Assembly (NCBI GenBank): GCA_022867105.1
Contig: JALHVH010000363.1
Coordinates: 1-10,967, forward strand
Length of the DNA: 10,967 nucleotides
Reading direction: 5' to 3'
DNA from: Candidatus Aminicenantota bacterium
Lineage (GTDB): Bacteria > Acidobacteriota > Aminicenantia > Aminicenantales > Saccharicenantaceae
Each line of letters starts with the position of its first letter. The first letter of the stretch is position 1. Shown here piece by piece: positions 1 to 7,333 of this stretch. The translations under genes and the position numbers were made by a program. A model generated the notes under the pieces. The model saw nothing but the letters and a program-made list of their open reading frames with translations. It was not told where the DNA came from and searched no databases.

Positions 1-1
1 G

Positions 2-2074
2 ACCCTGCCCTCACATTCTTCGATCTTCACGGGAACCTATCCGTTCATTCATGGTGTCAGGGACAACGGCGGTTTCTACCTGGAGCCAGAAAAAGTCACT
101 CTGGCCGAACTCCTGAAGGAAAAAGGTTGGACGACGAGCGCGTTCGTCGGCGCCTTCGTCCTCGATTCCCGATGGGGCCTCAACCAGGGTTTCGATTATT
201 ATTATGACAATTTCGATTTCGCCAAGTACAAAAAGATCAGCCTCGATTCCGTCCAGCGTGAAGGGGGCGAGGTCATCAAGGCCTTTTTCGATTGGTTCAA
301 AACGAACGGTGACCGCCGATTCTTCAGCTGGATCCATCTCTACGACCCCCACACCCCTTACGAGCCTCCCGAGCCCTACAAGAGCGAGTATTCCGGGCGG
401 CCGTGGGGACTCTACGACGGCGAGATCGCTTACGTGGATACCCTCATCGGGAAGGTCCTGGAAAGTCTCCGGGAAAAGGGGGTCCTGGACAAGACCATCA
501 TCATCATCGCGGCCGACCACGGGGAAAGCCTGGGGGAACACGGCGAGAGCTCACACGCTTTTTTCATCTACGATTCCACCGTTTCCGTCCCTTTGATCCT
601 GAAGCTCCCTGCCTCGAATTTGAAGGCAAAAATCATCGATGACCAGGTGGAGAACGTGGACATCATGCCCACGCTCCTCGACCTCCTCGGGATCGCCGTT
701 CCCAAGGAGGTTCAGGGAAGGAGCCTGGTCCCCCTCCTGGCCGGCGGCCGGGCCGGGGCCGATAGGATGGCCTATAGCGAAAGCTATTACCCTCGATATC
801 ATTATGGGTGGAGCGAGCTCAAGAGCCTCCGGACGGTCGCATACCAATACATCCAGGCGCCGCGGCCGGAGCTTTACGATATCGTCCGGGACCCCATGGA
901 AAAGACCAATATCTACGGGCAAAACGGCTCCCAGGCAGAGAGGTTCATCAAAGAGATGAAGAGGATCCAGGAGCGATCGCCCGTCCAGGGGACCGAGGAG
1001 AAAGCCCCTCGGCAACTGGATAATGATACCCTGGAGAAGCTGAAGGCCTTGGGCTACGTCGGCGGGTTCACATCGAGGGCGAAGCTCGACCGCTCTGTCG
1101 GCCTCTCCGACCCCAAGGACAAGATCCACCTCTACAACAAGATCAAGCAGGCCGAGGGGGCATCGGCCGACCGCGAATACAACGAAGCCTTAAAAAAGCT
1201 CGGCGAGGTTATCGATGAGGACCCAGGGATCATGGAGGCCCGTCAGGTCCGGGGGAATATCTATATGGAGCTCGATCGCCCTGAAGAGGCGGTCGAGGAG
1301 TGCCGGGCGGCATTGGAGATCGACCCCGAGTACGGGGCGGCGATCTTCACCATGGCCCAGGCCTACAGGAAACTCAAGAAGCCGGACGAAGCGGCCGCCG
1401 GCTTCCGGCGCCTCATCCAGCTCGATCCGAAGGACCCGAAACCCTATGTCAACCTCGGGGAGATCTCCCTGGATGTCCGGGATTTCGACGCGGCCATCTC
1501 CCATCTCGAGAAGGCGATCGCCGCAGATCCGGAACACAGCAGTGTGGCCCATAATATCCTGGGCTCCGCCTATCTCGAGAAGAAGATGCTCGAGCCGGCG
1601 GAACGGGAGATCCGGAGGTCGCTCGAGATGCGGCCACAGATCCCGGACGCCCATTACAACCTGGGCCTTCTGTATGAGGAGAAGGGCGATTTCCGAACAG
1701 CCGCGGAGGAATACCGGAAAGAAATCGAGATCCATCCCGCCGCCTATCCCGCCTATTTCAATCTGGCACTTCTCTGCGCCAAGACCGGCGACCGGCAGGG
1801 AGAGTTCGCAAACTTCAAGGAAGCCGTCAAGGCCAATCCTCAATTCGCGCGGGGATACCTTTTCCTGGCCAAGACCTATCTCGACCGGAACGAAAACTTC
1901 GACGAGGCTATCCGCCTCGCCCGGAAGGGGCTGGAATTGGAGCCCGAGGCGGAATCGGCTCCCTTGGGTCATTATGTCCTGGCCGATATCTACAACCGCC
2001 TGGGGCGCCTGGCCGAGTATCGGGCGGAGCTGGAAAAAGGCCAAGCCCTAGAGGCCAGGACCAGGAAACGATAA
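2..2074 (+). CDS. Sulfatase-like hydrolase (alkaline phosphatase superfamily) with C-terminal TPR array, 5' end missing
   Basis: The frame is open from base 2 to the TAA at 2072-2074, giving 690 residues; the true start lies upstream of the window. The first visible residues, TLPSHSSIFTG followed by YPFIHGV, align with the sulfatase signature C/S-x-P-S-R-x-x-x-x-T-G, but Thr sits at the nucleophile position and His replaces the Arg. A second metal-site block, ADHGESLGEHGE, is at about residues 171-182, followed by the usual SVPLILKLP strand. The catalytic domain ends near the linker LEKLKALGYVGG (about residues 344-355). From about residue 376 to the end there are roughly eight TPR units, with repeated DPEYGAA, AYRKL and NLGLLYEEKGD patterns. 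The family normally acts on sulfate or phosphate esters, usually outside the cytoplasm. With Thr as nucleophile I expect a phosphodiesterase or phosphotransferase-type activity rather than a formylglycine sulfatase. Any signal or anchor lies outside the window. It is convergent with the racemase gene, 65 bases away. Family call firm, substrate unknown. Confidence 0.9.
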   Translation, partial: TLPSHSSIFTGTYPFIHGVRDNGGFYLEPEKVTLAELLKEKGWTTSAFVGAFVLDSRWGLNQGFDYYYDNFDFAKYKKISLDSVQREGGEVIKAFFDWFKTNGDRRFFSWIHLYDPHTPYEPPEPYKSEYSGRPWGLYDGEIAYVDTLIGKVLESLREKGVLDKTIIIIAADHGESLGEHGESSHAFFIYDSTVSVPLILKLPASNLKAKIIDDQVENVDIMPTLLDLLGIAVPKEVQGRSLVPLLAGGRAGADRMAYSESYYPRYHYGWSELKSLRTVAYQYIQAPRPELYDIVRDPMEKTNIYGQNGSQAERFIKEMKRIQERSPVQGTEEKAPRQLDNDTLEKLKALGYVGGFTSRAKLDRSVGLSDPKDKIHLYNKIKQAEGASADREYNEALKKLGEVIDEDPGIMEARQVRGNIYMELDRPEEAVEECRAALEIDPEYGAAIFTMAQAYRKLKKPDEAAAGFRRLIQLDPKDPKPYVNLGEISLDVRDFDAAISHLEKAIAADPEHSSVAHNILGSAYLEKKMLEPAEREIRRSLEMRPQIPDAHYNLGLLYEEKGDFRTAAEEYRKEIEIHPAAYPAYFNLALLCAKTGDRQGEFANFKEAVKANPQFARGYLFLAKTYLDRNENFDEAIRLARKGLELEPEAESAPLGHYVLADIYNRLGRLAEYRAELEKGQALEARTRKR

Positions 2075-2139
2075 GGGTCCGCGGGGCCGGCCCGGAAAGC
2101 CTTAGTTCAGACTCTTGAAGACCGAAAGCTCTCTCTTGA

Positions 2140-3219
2140 TCATGCCGAATCCCGGTTCAGGTGGACTTTTTGGACATACGGCGATGTCATGGCGGCGAGC
2201 ATGGCCCCGTAATCGACATCGAATTTCACCTCGTCACCGACCTGGAGCTGGGCCGTGTTCGCGACGGCGATCAAATGATCGCTCGAGGCGCCAAGGATCT
2301 CGATGTCGACCCGCGGGTAGAGCTGGGTGTAAAAGACGTCCTGACGGCCGATGTTGAGGATGAGGCGCCTACCGGTGCCGCGGTCTTCGAACTTTGGGAT
2401 ACTGCCGAACGCGTCGAGCCCGATCTCCCCCCAGGGAATGGAGGGTTTGATCTTGGACTCGATGACCTCGGCAACCAGTGTGAACGCGTCATAATGGAGC
2501 CCCGGGATTCCCTTTTCCTCCAAGTCCCTTCCTCCAAGAAGGAACGAATCGCCCAGCCGGACGTTGTTGACCCGGTTGACCCTGTCGACGGATTTGAGCC
2601 AGGAGTATACCGTCGAGCAGCCGGCAGAGACGTACTCCAGATCGATATGAAACCTCTTTTCCATGTCAAGAGCGAGGGAAGAAAGCTCCCCCATGTTCTT
2701 CGCGTCCGGCTTGACCCCCCCGAAACAGGCCAGGTTCCCCCCGATGCCGGCAAGGCGGATGCCCGGAAGGGAAAGGACTTCCTTCACCGTTTCCCCGAGG
2801 TCTCCGGGCATGATGCCTTCCCTCAGATCGCCGAGCTCGACCATCAGGATGACGCCATGGCGGGCGCCATGGCGAAGCGCCGCGGCGGAAAGCTCCCGGA
2901 TCACCTTCATTTCCGAATTGAAACTGATCGAACAGTCCCGGACGACGTCTTCCGCTTCCCCCGGGGCCGGCAGGCGGAGGAGGATGAAGGGGGCCCGGAT
3001 GCCCGCCTCCCGCATCTTCCTGATATTGGCGATCCTTGAATCGCCCAGGACGGAGATCCCGTTCTTCAGATAGACTTCAGCGACGAGAGGGTCCCCGCAA
3101 ACCCCTTTGGTGACCCCCGTCATCGTCAGGCCCTTGGCCCCGTATAACTTGATCACCTCCCGGACGTTGTGGCCGATCTTGGCCAGATCGATCTCCAGTC
3201 TGGGCGTGCCCATGATCAT
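2140..3219 (-). CDS. PLP-dependent alanine/ornithine racemase family protein
   Basis: This 359-residue protein matches the alanine racemase N-terminal fold family, closest in pattern to ornithine racemase (Orr) and YhfX-like enzymes, and has their typical length. The PLP lysine is K38 in GVTKGVCGDP, the family hallmark. Other family blocks are DLREGIMPGD (131-140), SAGCSTVYSWL (198-208), NNVRLGDSFLLGG (218-230), PWGEIGLDAFGS (262-273) and DYGAMLAAMTSPYV (336-349). No signal peptide is visible, so it should be cytoplasmic. I chose the ATG at 3219 because an AGGCGG site at 3229-3234 sits nine bases ahead of it. A longer frame opening at 3288 would overlap the upstream gene by 56 bases, and a second ATG at 3213 is also possible. 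It starts 13 bases after the stop of the N-acyl-D-amino-acid deacylase gene and is surely co-transcribed with it. This suggests that it converts D-amino acids released by that enzyme to L-forms. The exact amino acid cannot be read from sequence. Confidence 0.9.
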   Translation of the reverse strand: MIMGTPRLEIDLAKIGHNVREVIKLYGAKGLTMTGVTKGVCGDPLVAEVYLKNGISVLGDSRIANIRKMREAGIRAPFILLRLPAPGEAEDVVRDCSISFNSEMKVIRELSAAALRHGARHGVILMVELGDLREGIMPGDLGETVKEVLSLPGIRLAGIGGNLACFGGVKPDAKNMGELSSLALDMEKRFHIDLEYVSAGCSTVYSWLKSVDRVNRVNNVRLGDSFLLGGRDLEEKGIPGLHYDAFTLVAEVIESKIKPSIPWGEIGLDAFGSIPKFEDRGTGRRLILNIGRQDVFYTQLYPRVDIEILGASSDHLIAVANTAQLQVGDEVKFDVDYGAMLAAMTSPYVQKVHLNRDSA

Positions 3220-3228
3220 CTGCCCGCG

Positions 3229-3234
3229 CCGCCT
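3229..3234 (-). promoter_or_regulatory. Ribosome binding site of the racemase gene
   Basis: AGGCGG on the minus strand begins inside the TAG stop codon of the upstream deacylase gene and lies nine bases before the ATG at 3219. It favours that start over ATG 3213 and over the far upstream ATG at 3288. The match to the Shine-Dalgarno consensus is only partial, so translational coupling with the upstream gene may contribute. Confidence 0.5.
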
Positions 3235-4927
3235 ATTTTTTCCCCGGTCCATAGAGCAGCTTCCCCGCCAGCTCTCCACTGTGGGCACCGTGATCGATCA
3301 CAACCTTCCCGTTGACGATGACATAGTCGATCCCGACGGGATACTGTTCGGGGTCTTTATAGGCGGCCTTATCGGCGATCATCGCCGGATCGAAGACGAC
3401 CAAGTCCGCGCAGTTCCCGGTCTGGATCGCGCCTCGGTCCTTGAGTCCCACCTTGGCTGCGGGCATCGACGTCATCTTTTTAATGGCCTCGGGAAGGTTC
3501 ATGATCTTCCTTTCACGGACGTAATGTCCGAGGAAACGGGGAAAGGTCCCATAGTTCCGTGGATGGGGCATCCCGCCGTGGAGGGGACCGGTGGGGGCTA
3601 GGGCCGAGCCGTCGGAGCAGAGCATGACGAGCGGATGCTTGAGGACCTCCTCCGTCTCCTCCTCGTCCATTCCGAATCCGATGATGGAAACGTTTCCTTC
3701 CTCCTTGATGAGCAGGTCGCAGGAGAATTCGTAAGGGTCCTGATGGGCCTCGGAGGCCGCCTGTTGGATCGTTTTGCCGATGAGAGGTTTGTCCTCTTCC
3801 TTGTCCATATCGACGAGGAGGATGTTCTCCCATGGGGTCCCTTCGAGCTTCTCAAAGGTCTCTTCCTTCATTTTGAGCCTTTCTCCGGGGTCCTTGAGCC
3901 TCTTGACGAAAGCTTCGTTCCCGCCGTCGAGGACCCAGTTGGGATAGAAGACGCTCAGCCCCGTGTTGTAGGCCGTGTAGGGATAACGGTCGGCGGTCAC
4001 ATCCAATCCCCTCTCCCTGGCCCGTTCTACGAGGTCGAACAGCTTGGGTAGCTTCCACCAATAGGTCGTGCCGCAGACCTTGAAGTGCGAGATCTCGAGG
4101 GGAAGCTTCGCGGCTTCCGCGATGTGGATGGCCTCCGCCAAGGCTTCGACGACCCGGCTGTCCTCACTCCGCATATGGGTCGCGTAAAAACCTCCGTAGG
4201 CGGCGGCCGTACGGCAGAGCTCGATGACCTCTTCGGTCGAGGCGAAGCCGCTGGGCGAATATTCAAGGCCCGTCGAAATGCCGATCGCCCCCTGCTCCAT
4301 GGCCCGGGCCACAAGGTTTTTCATCCTCTTGAGCTCTTCGGCGTTCGGTTTTCTTCGCGCGTCGCCGAGGACAAACTCGCGGACCGACCCTTGGCCGACG
4401 AGCGTCGCGTAGTTGAAAACGAGCCCGGTCCTCTTCAGCCGCGAAAAATATCCCTCGAGATCAAACCAGTCCCGGGTCAATCCGGACCGCTCCGAATACC
4501 GCCTTTCTTCCTCCGATACGTCCTTGGACAGCGGAAAGGAGGAGCCTCCGCAGTTCCCGCTGATCTCCGTCGTCACCCCTTGCCGGATCTTGCTCTCCCC
4601 CCTGGGGTTGAGCAGGAGCTCCCGGGCGTCGGTGTGGGCATGGATGTCGATGAATCCCGGCGCGACGATCTTTCCCGAGGCCTCCAGAACCGTCCTGGCT
4701 TCGGCCTTTGAGAGGGGGCCCAGCGCCCGGATCCGGTCTCCCGCGATCCCAAGGTCGGCTTGGAAAGGCTTGTTGTTCAGGCCGTCGATGACCGTGCCGT
4801 TCCTGATGACGATGTCATAAGACGCAGTGGACAGAGAATCCATGCCCTTGCCCGCTCCGAAGCTCAAGAGCATGCCGGCCCGGGCCGAAGCTTTAAGGAA
4901 ATCACGGCGATTGATTCCTGATGTCAT
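3233..4927 (-). CDS. Tat-exported N-acyl-D-amino-acid deacylase (D-aminoacylase) family amidohydrolase
   Basis: This 564-residue metal-dependent amidohydrolase should hydrolyse N-acyl-D-amino acids (or a related amide) to a D-amino acid and a carboxylic acid. The N-terminus carries a twin-arginine signal, NRRDFLK at residues 6-12, followed by a hydrophobic stretch, so the folded protein should be exported. Metal-site residues of the D-aminoacylase group are present: H96, H98 and D100 in GFIDIHAHTD, C126 in EISGNCGGS, H251 in YATHMRSE, H281 in LEISHFK and D439 in LCSDGSA. The signature HPRNYGTFPRFLGHYVRE is at 455-472, and the C-terminal urease-like strands (CADLVVFDP, YVIVNGKVV) complete the fold. 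The ATG at 4927 is chosen because AAAGGAGGA sits seven bases before it and the Tat motif then falls close to the N-terminus; the frame stays open up to 5002. The gene is first in an operon with the racemase. Dipeptidase-like or N-acyl-D-glutamate specificity cannot be excluded. Confidence 0.93.
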   Translation of the reverse strand: MTSGINRRDFLKASARAGMLLSFGAGKGMDSLSTASYDIVIRNGTVIDGLNNKPFQADLGIAGDRIRALGPLSKAEARTVLEASGKIVAPGFIDIHAHTDARELLLNPRGESKIRQGVTTEISGNCGGSSFPLSKDVSEEERRYSERSGLTRDWFDLEGYFSRLKRTGLVFNYATLVGQGSVREFVLGDARRKPNAEELKRMKNLVARAMEQGAIGISTGLEYSPSGFASTEEVIELCRTAAAYGGFYATHMRSEDSRVVEALAEAIHIAEAAKLPLEISHFKVCGTTYWWKLPKLFDLVERARERGLDVTADRYPYTAYNTGLSVFYPNWVLDGGNEAFVKRLKDPGERLKMKEETFEKLEGTPWENILLVDMDKEEDKPLIGKTIQQAASEAHQDPYEFSCDLLIKEEGNVSIIGFGMDEEETEEVLKHPLVMLCSDGSALAPTGPLHGGMPHPRNYGTFPRFLGHYVRERKIMNLPEAIKKMTSMPAAKVGLKDRGAIQTGNCADLVVFDPAMIADKAAYKDPEQYPVGIDYVIVNGKVVIDHGAHSGELAGKLLYGPGKK

Positions 4928-4934
4928 GAGGCCG

Positions 4935-4943
4935 TCCTCCTTT
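4935..4943 (-). promoter_or_regulatory. Strong ribosome binding site of the deacylase gene
   Basis: AAAGGAGGA on the minus strand, seven bases ahead of the ATG at 4927, decides the start of the Tat-exported deacylase over the ATG at 5002. The same nine bases at the same spacing precede the M28-type peptidase start at 9397. Confidence 0.85.
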
Positions 4944-4954
4944 ATTTTTTTCAC

Positions 4955-4960
4955 ATTGTA
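4955..4960 (-). promoter_or_regulatory. Possible -10 box of the deacylase-racemase operon
   Basis: TACAAT on the minus strand lies in an A+T-rich leader just upstream of the ribosome binding site and differs from the sigma-70 -10 consensus at two positions. The nearest TTG-type -35 candidate, TTGGAT at 4982-4987, is 21 bases away, which is too far for a normal promoter, so the call is weak. Confidence 0.25.
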
Positions 4961-4999
4961 TCCCAAAGCGCCGGAATATGCATCCAATCTTTCGTTTTC

Positions 5000-5055
5000 C
5001 AAAATGCCCGCTCGGATTCTTTCTTTTCAAGCGATGGGACCGACTGGGCATTTTG
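5000..5055. repeat. Inverted repeat upstream of the deacylase operon (stem-loop or operator)
   Basis: CAAAATGCCC at 5000-5009 and GGGCATTTTG at 5046-5055 are perfect ten-base complements. Just inside them, TCGG (5012-5015) and CCGA (5040-5043) pair again after a symmetrical two-base mismatch, leaving a 24-base loop. The A-tract before and T-tract after a GC-rich stem resembles a bidirectional intrinsic terminator, which would suit the end of the small membrane-protein gene that stops at 5148. The long loop and the position 40-95 bases upstream of the TACAAT box suit a regulator binding site equally well. I see no long T-run after either arm. Confidence 0.55.
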
Positions 5056-5147
5056 CACGGGAAGAGGAGTTCGGATGATCCGCCATCTCGGCATGGACGC
5101 CTTCTGGACTCCGTTCGTCGAGGAGCCCGGCTGAAGGCCGTGAACGG

Positions 5148-5495
5148 CTAGGAGCGGTGCGGGAAAAGCGCCGAGATGATGAGGACGAGCCCGATGACGA
5201 TGAGGAGGTAGGGCCACCAGACGTTCAGGCCGATGATGTTCGCGGCCCCGATGACGATGAGCACGACCCCTCCGATGAACCGCCCGCGGGTCGGGCCGCG
5301 CCCGTGGCGGCCGATCCCGAGAAGTCCGGTCACGATCAGGATCGTGCCGAGCCCTACGAGGAAATATGCCCATAAGTGCGCCCAGGAAATACGGTCCATA
5401 TGGGCCAGGAGAAAAATGGACCCGATAAGGATAAGGACCAGTCCGCCCATGACGCCGGGCGCGGGCTTGCGGCTGTTTGGTTTCGTTTCTGTCAT
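5148..5495 (-). CDS. Small four-helix membrane protein with tandem LiaI/LiaF-like transmembrane units
   Basis: The 115-residue product is almost entirely membrane-embedded, with hydrophobic segments at about residues 14-32, 38-60, 72-91 and 93-111. The two halves look duplicated. GGLVLILIG (17-25) matches GGVVLIVIG (75-83), and the WAYFLVGLGTILIV block matches WWPYLLIVIGLVLII. Both halves resemble the LiaI-LiaF-like transmembrane region (DUF5668 type) found in membrane-stress sensors and in many uncharacterised bacterial proteins. A basic GRHGRGPTRGR loop (62-72) separates the halves and should be cytoplasmic. The start at 5495 has GGAGG at 5502-5506, six bases upstream. It lies 80 bases after the metallophosphoesterase gene on the same strand and may be read through from that operon. 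No catalytic residues are seen and no function can be given. The cytoplasmic or extracellular domain of full-length LiaF is absent. Confidence 0.8.
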   Translation of the reverse strand: MTETKPNSRKPAPGVMGGLVLILIGSIFLLAHMDRISWAHLWAYFLVGLGTILIVTGLLGIGRHGRGPTRGRFIGGVVLIVIGAANIIGLNVWWPYLLIVIGLVLIISALFPHRS

Positions 5496-5575
5496 GGCTT
5501 GCCTCCGTTATGCCAGGGCTCGGACCGTCGCTGGTCCCAGACCCTTATCATACTACGAATTCGCCTGCCGATGAT

Positions 5576-6739
5576 TCAATGGAAAGAGATCTTGATCCGG
5601 ACGATCTCGGGAATGCTGCCGGTCCGGACGGGCGGACCCCACGTGCCGACGCCGCAAGAAATGTAAAATTGGGTCTTTCCTTTCCTCAAGTATCCCCAGT
5701 GCTTTTCCCAGATCCTCTTGTTGAGGAGGTTGAGAGGAAAGAGCTGGCCGGCGTGGGTATGGCCGGAAAGCTGGAGGTCGATTCCCGCCTCTTCGGCCTC
5801 GATCAGGCGGACAGGCTGGTGGTCGAGCTGGATGATCGGGAGCTTCGGGTCGGCGCCCAATTTCTCCAGGATCTCCGGAATCGGCATTCTCCTCTCTTGG
5901 TACCGAAGGACCGTCGGGTCCTTGCGGCCGGCCAGGACGAACGCCCCGCCTACGAGGACGGCTTCGTCCTGGAGGACCCGCACTCCTCCCCGCCTTAGGT
6001 ATTCCAGATTCTTCTCGAGGCCGCCATAATACTCGTGGTTCCCCGGGACCGAGAAGATCCCGAGCGGAGCTTTGATCCCGCGCAGACAAGAGATCATCTT
6101 CTCTTCCTCGGCCCGCGACACGCTTTCGTCCACGATGTCCCCGGGAAGAAGGACGATGTCCGGTTCGAGGGCGTTCATCCTCCCCACGATTCTTTCCAGC
6201 CTCCGGCTTCCCATGACCGTTCCCAAGTGGATGTCCGAAGCCATGGCGATGTTCAAATTCCTGAGACCCGCTCCGGCAGGCTTATCGATTGCGATCTCGA
6301 TGGTCCGCAGACGCAGGTGCAGAGCGTTGACGTAGCCGCCGGCGACCACGCCCAGGCCGATGCCCATGACGGCGATGAATACGATGAGTCCGGTTTTATG
6401 CGGGTCGGCGGCGAAGCCCTTCGGGAAGAATTTCATGAACGCGTTCGCAAGCCGTAAGAGGTCCACGACAACGAGCAGGAGGAACAGATGGAACATCAAG
6501 GCCATGTAGAAGGAGCCGGAACGGATGAGAACATCGGAGACGACGCCCCGGGAAGCCCCGTTCATCACCCTGCCGAGGGGATAGGCAAGGATCAAGAGGC
6601 CGAAGACGGCGAGAAAAGCCGTCCGCGGGGATGGATATCCCGCTAGGGCCTGCCATCCCCGCCTGAGGATATAGAAATTGGTCAGGCCATAAATTCCCAG
6701 AGCGACGAATAAAAAAACGAGCATCTTCGATGTCCTCAT
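5576..6739 (-). CDS. Membrane-anchored metallophosphoesterase (calcineurin-like, YkuE/YaeI type)
   Basis: This 387-residue protein has four N-terminal transmembrane segments (about residues 7-25, 41-57, 76-98 and 117-136) followed by a complete calcineurin-like phosphoesterase domain. The two-metal site motifs are all present: D169 and H171 in SDIHLG, D201 in PGDIVDE, N234 and H235 in GNHEYY, H307 in LDHQP, and H327 and H329 in SGHTHAGQ. The GHTHAGQ ending and N-terminal anchor match YkuE/YaeI-type enzymes, some of which act on lipid-linked phosphoesters, but the substrate here is unknown. The start at 6739 keeps basic residues ahead of the first helix, though its GAGG site is 12 bases away. 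ATG 6724, with TGAGGA at 6733-6738, is an equally good choice. It is third in a minus-strand operon, 23 bases after the nitroreductase stop. Confidence 0.9.
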   Translation of the reverse strand: MRTSKMLVFLFVALGIYGLTNFYILRRGWQALAGYPSPRTAFLAVFGLLILAYPLGRVMNGASRGVVSDVLIRSGSFYMALMFHLFLLLVVVDLLRLANAFMKFFPKGFAADPHKTGLIVFIAVMGIGLGVVAGGYVNALHLRLRTIEIAIDKPAGAGLRNLNIAMASDIHLGTVMGSRRLERIVGRMNALEPDIVLLPGDIVDESVSRAEEEKMISCLRGIKAPLGIFSVPGNHEYYGGLEKNLEYLRRGGVRVLQDEAVLVGGAFVLAGRKDPTVLRYQERRMPIPEILEKLGADPKLPIIQLDHQPVRLIEAEEAGIDLQLSGHTHAGQLFPLNLLNKRIWEKHWGYLRKGKTQFYISCGVGTWGPPVRTGSIPEIVRIKISFH

Positions 6740-6762
6740 ATCGAGAAATCGGCCTCAGCAGG

Positions 6763-7317
6763 CTATTCCCCTATTTTATTGAACCAGGCAATCTCTTCAA
6801 GGGGCTTCCGTTTCGTCTCGGAAGGCGGACGGCTCGCGGCATGTCCGATGGCGATAAGGCAAACGATCTTGTATTTTCGCGGGATTCGGAGGAGCTTCCT
6901 CGTCCTGCGGACATTGAACCAGCCGATCCAGCACGTCGAAAGGCCCAGCTCCTCGGCCCGGAGGACGAAGTGCTCGCCGGCGATCCCGATGTCGACGAGG
7001 AAGAACTGTGTCCCCTGAAGCCGGCGGCCGATCTTATGGACAAGGATATCAAGCCTGGCCAGGACGACGACGAGTACCGGCGCCTGGGTCGCGAATTTCG
7101 TCATGGAGTAGATCCCTGAGAAGGCCTCGCGGGCCAGTTCGGACCTGAGCTCCGGGTCATCGACGATAAGAAATCTCGTCGGCTGCGCGTTCTCAGCCGA
7201 CGGGGCGAGACGGGCCGCTTCCAGGCAGGACAGAAGTTTCTCTTTTTCCACGGGATCGGGCTTGAAGCGCCTGATGCTCCGCCGGGCGCGGATGAGCTGT
7301 TGAAGAGCCGATGGCAT
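6763..7317 (-). CDS. Nitroreductase family protein (FMN-dependent)
   Basis: This 184-residue flavoprotein-type oxidoreductase has the family's FMN phosphate-binding start RARRSIRRF (residues 10-18), the APSAENAQPTRFLIV block (37-51) and the late motif DIGIAGEHFVLRAEELGLSTCWIGWF, which packs on the flavin. Members reduce nitro compounds, quinones or other electron acceptors with NAD(P)H, or have specialised roles; the substrate is not predictable here. It lacks a signal peptide and should be cytoplasmic. The length suits the short, single-domain subgroup that works as a homodimer. The start at 7317 follows a purine-rich GGGGAGAGG site at 7323-7331 and lies 16 bases after the M28-type peptidase stop. 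It is therefore the middle gene of a three-gene operon whose members have no obvious shared pathway. Confidence 0.92.
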   Translation of the reverse strand: MPSALQQLIRARRSIRRFKPDPVEKEKLLSCLEAARLAPSAENAQPTRFLIVDDPELRSELAREAFSGIYSMTKFATQAPVLVVVLARLDILVHKIGRRLQGTQFFLVDIGIAGEHFVLRAEELGLSTCWIGWFNVRRTRKLLRIPRKYKIVCLIAIGHAASRPPSETKRKPLEEIAWFNKIGE

Positions 7318-7333
7318 GGCCGCCTCTCCCCTT

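Noticed and set aside
1190..2044. Long open frame on the minus strand opposite the TPR region
   Set aside because: It is fully antisense to the TPR array, has no recognisable domain, and arises from GC-rich codon bias in the real gene.
2084..2093. Palindrome GGGCCGGCCC between the convergent sulfatase-like and racemase genes
   Set aside because: It has no loop and no T-run on either strand. A ten-base GC palindrome is not striking in this composition.
2161..3039. 292-codon open frame on the plus strand opposite the racemase gene
   Set aside because: The minus strand encodes an intact PLP racemase with all family motifs. The plus-strand product is low-complexity in charge and matches nothing I know.
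4928..5002. Longer N-terminus for the deacylase, starting at 5002
   Set aside because: It would bury the twin-arginine signal behind 25 residues, and the strong ribosome binding site at 4935-4943 fits ATG 4927.
4951..5373. Minus-strand open frame spanning the intergenic gap upstream of the deacylase
   Set aside because: Its first half is out of frame within the small membrane-protein gene and the rest has no coding signature. The gap is better explained as regulatory.
5522..5537. Small hairpin GGACC/GGTCC between the phosphoesterase and membrane-protein genes
   Set aside because: Only five base pairs with no following T-run on the minus strand, too weak to call a terminator.
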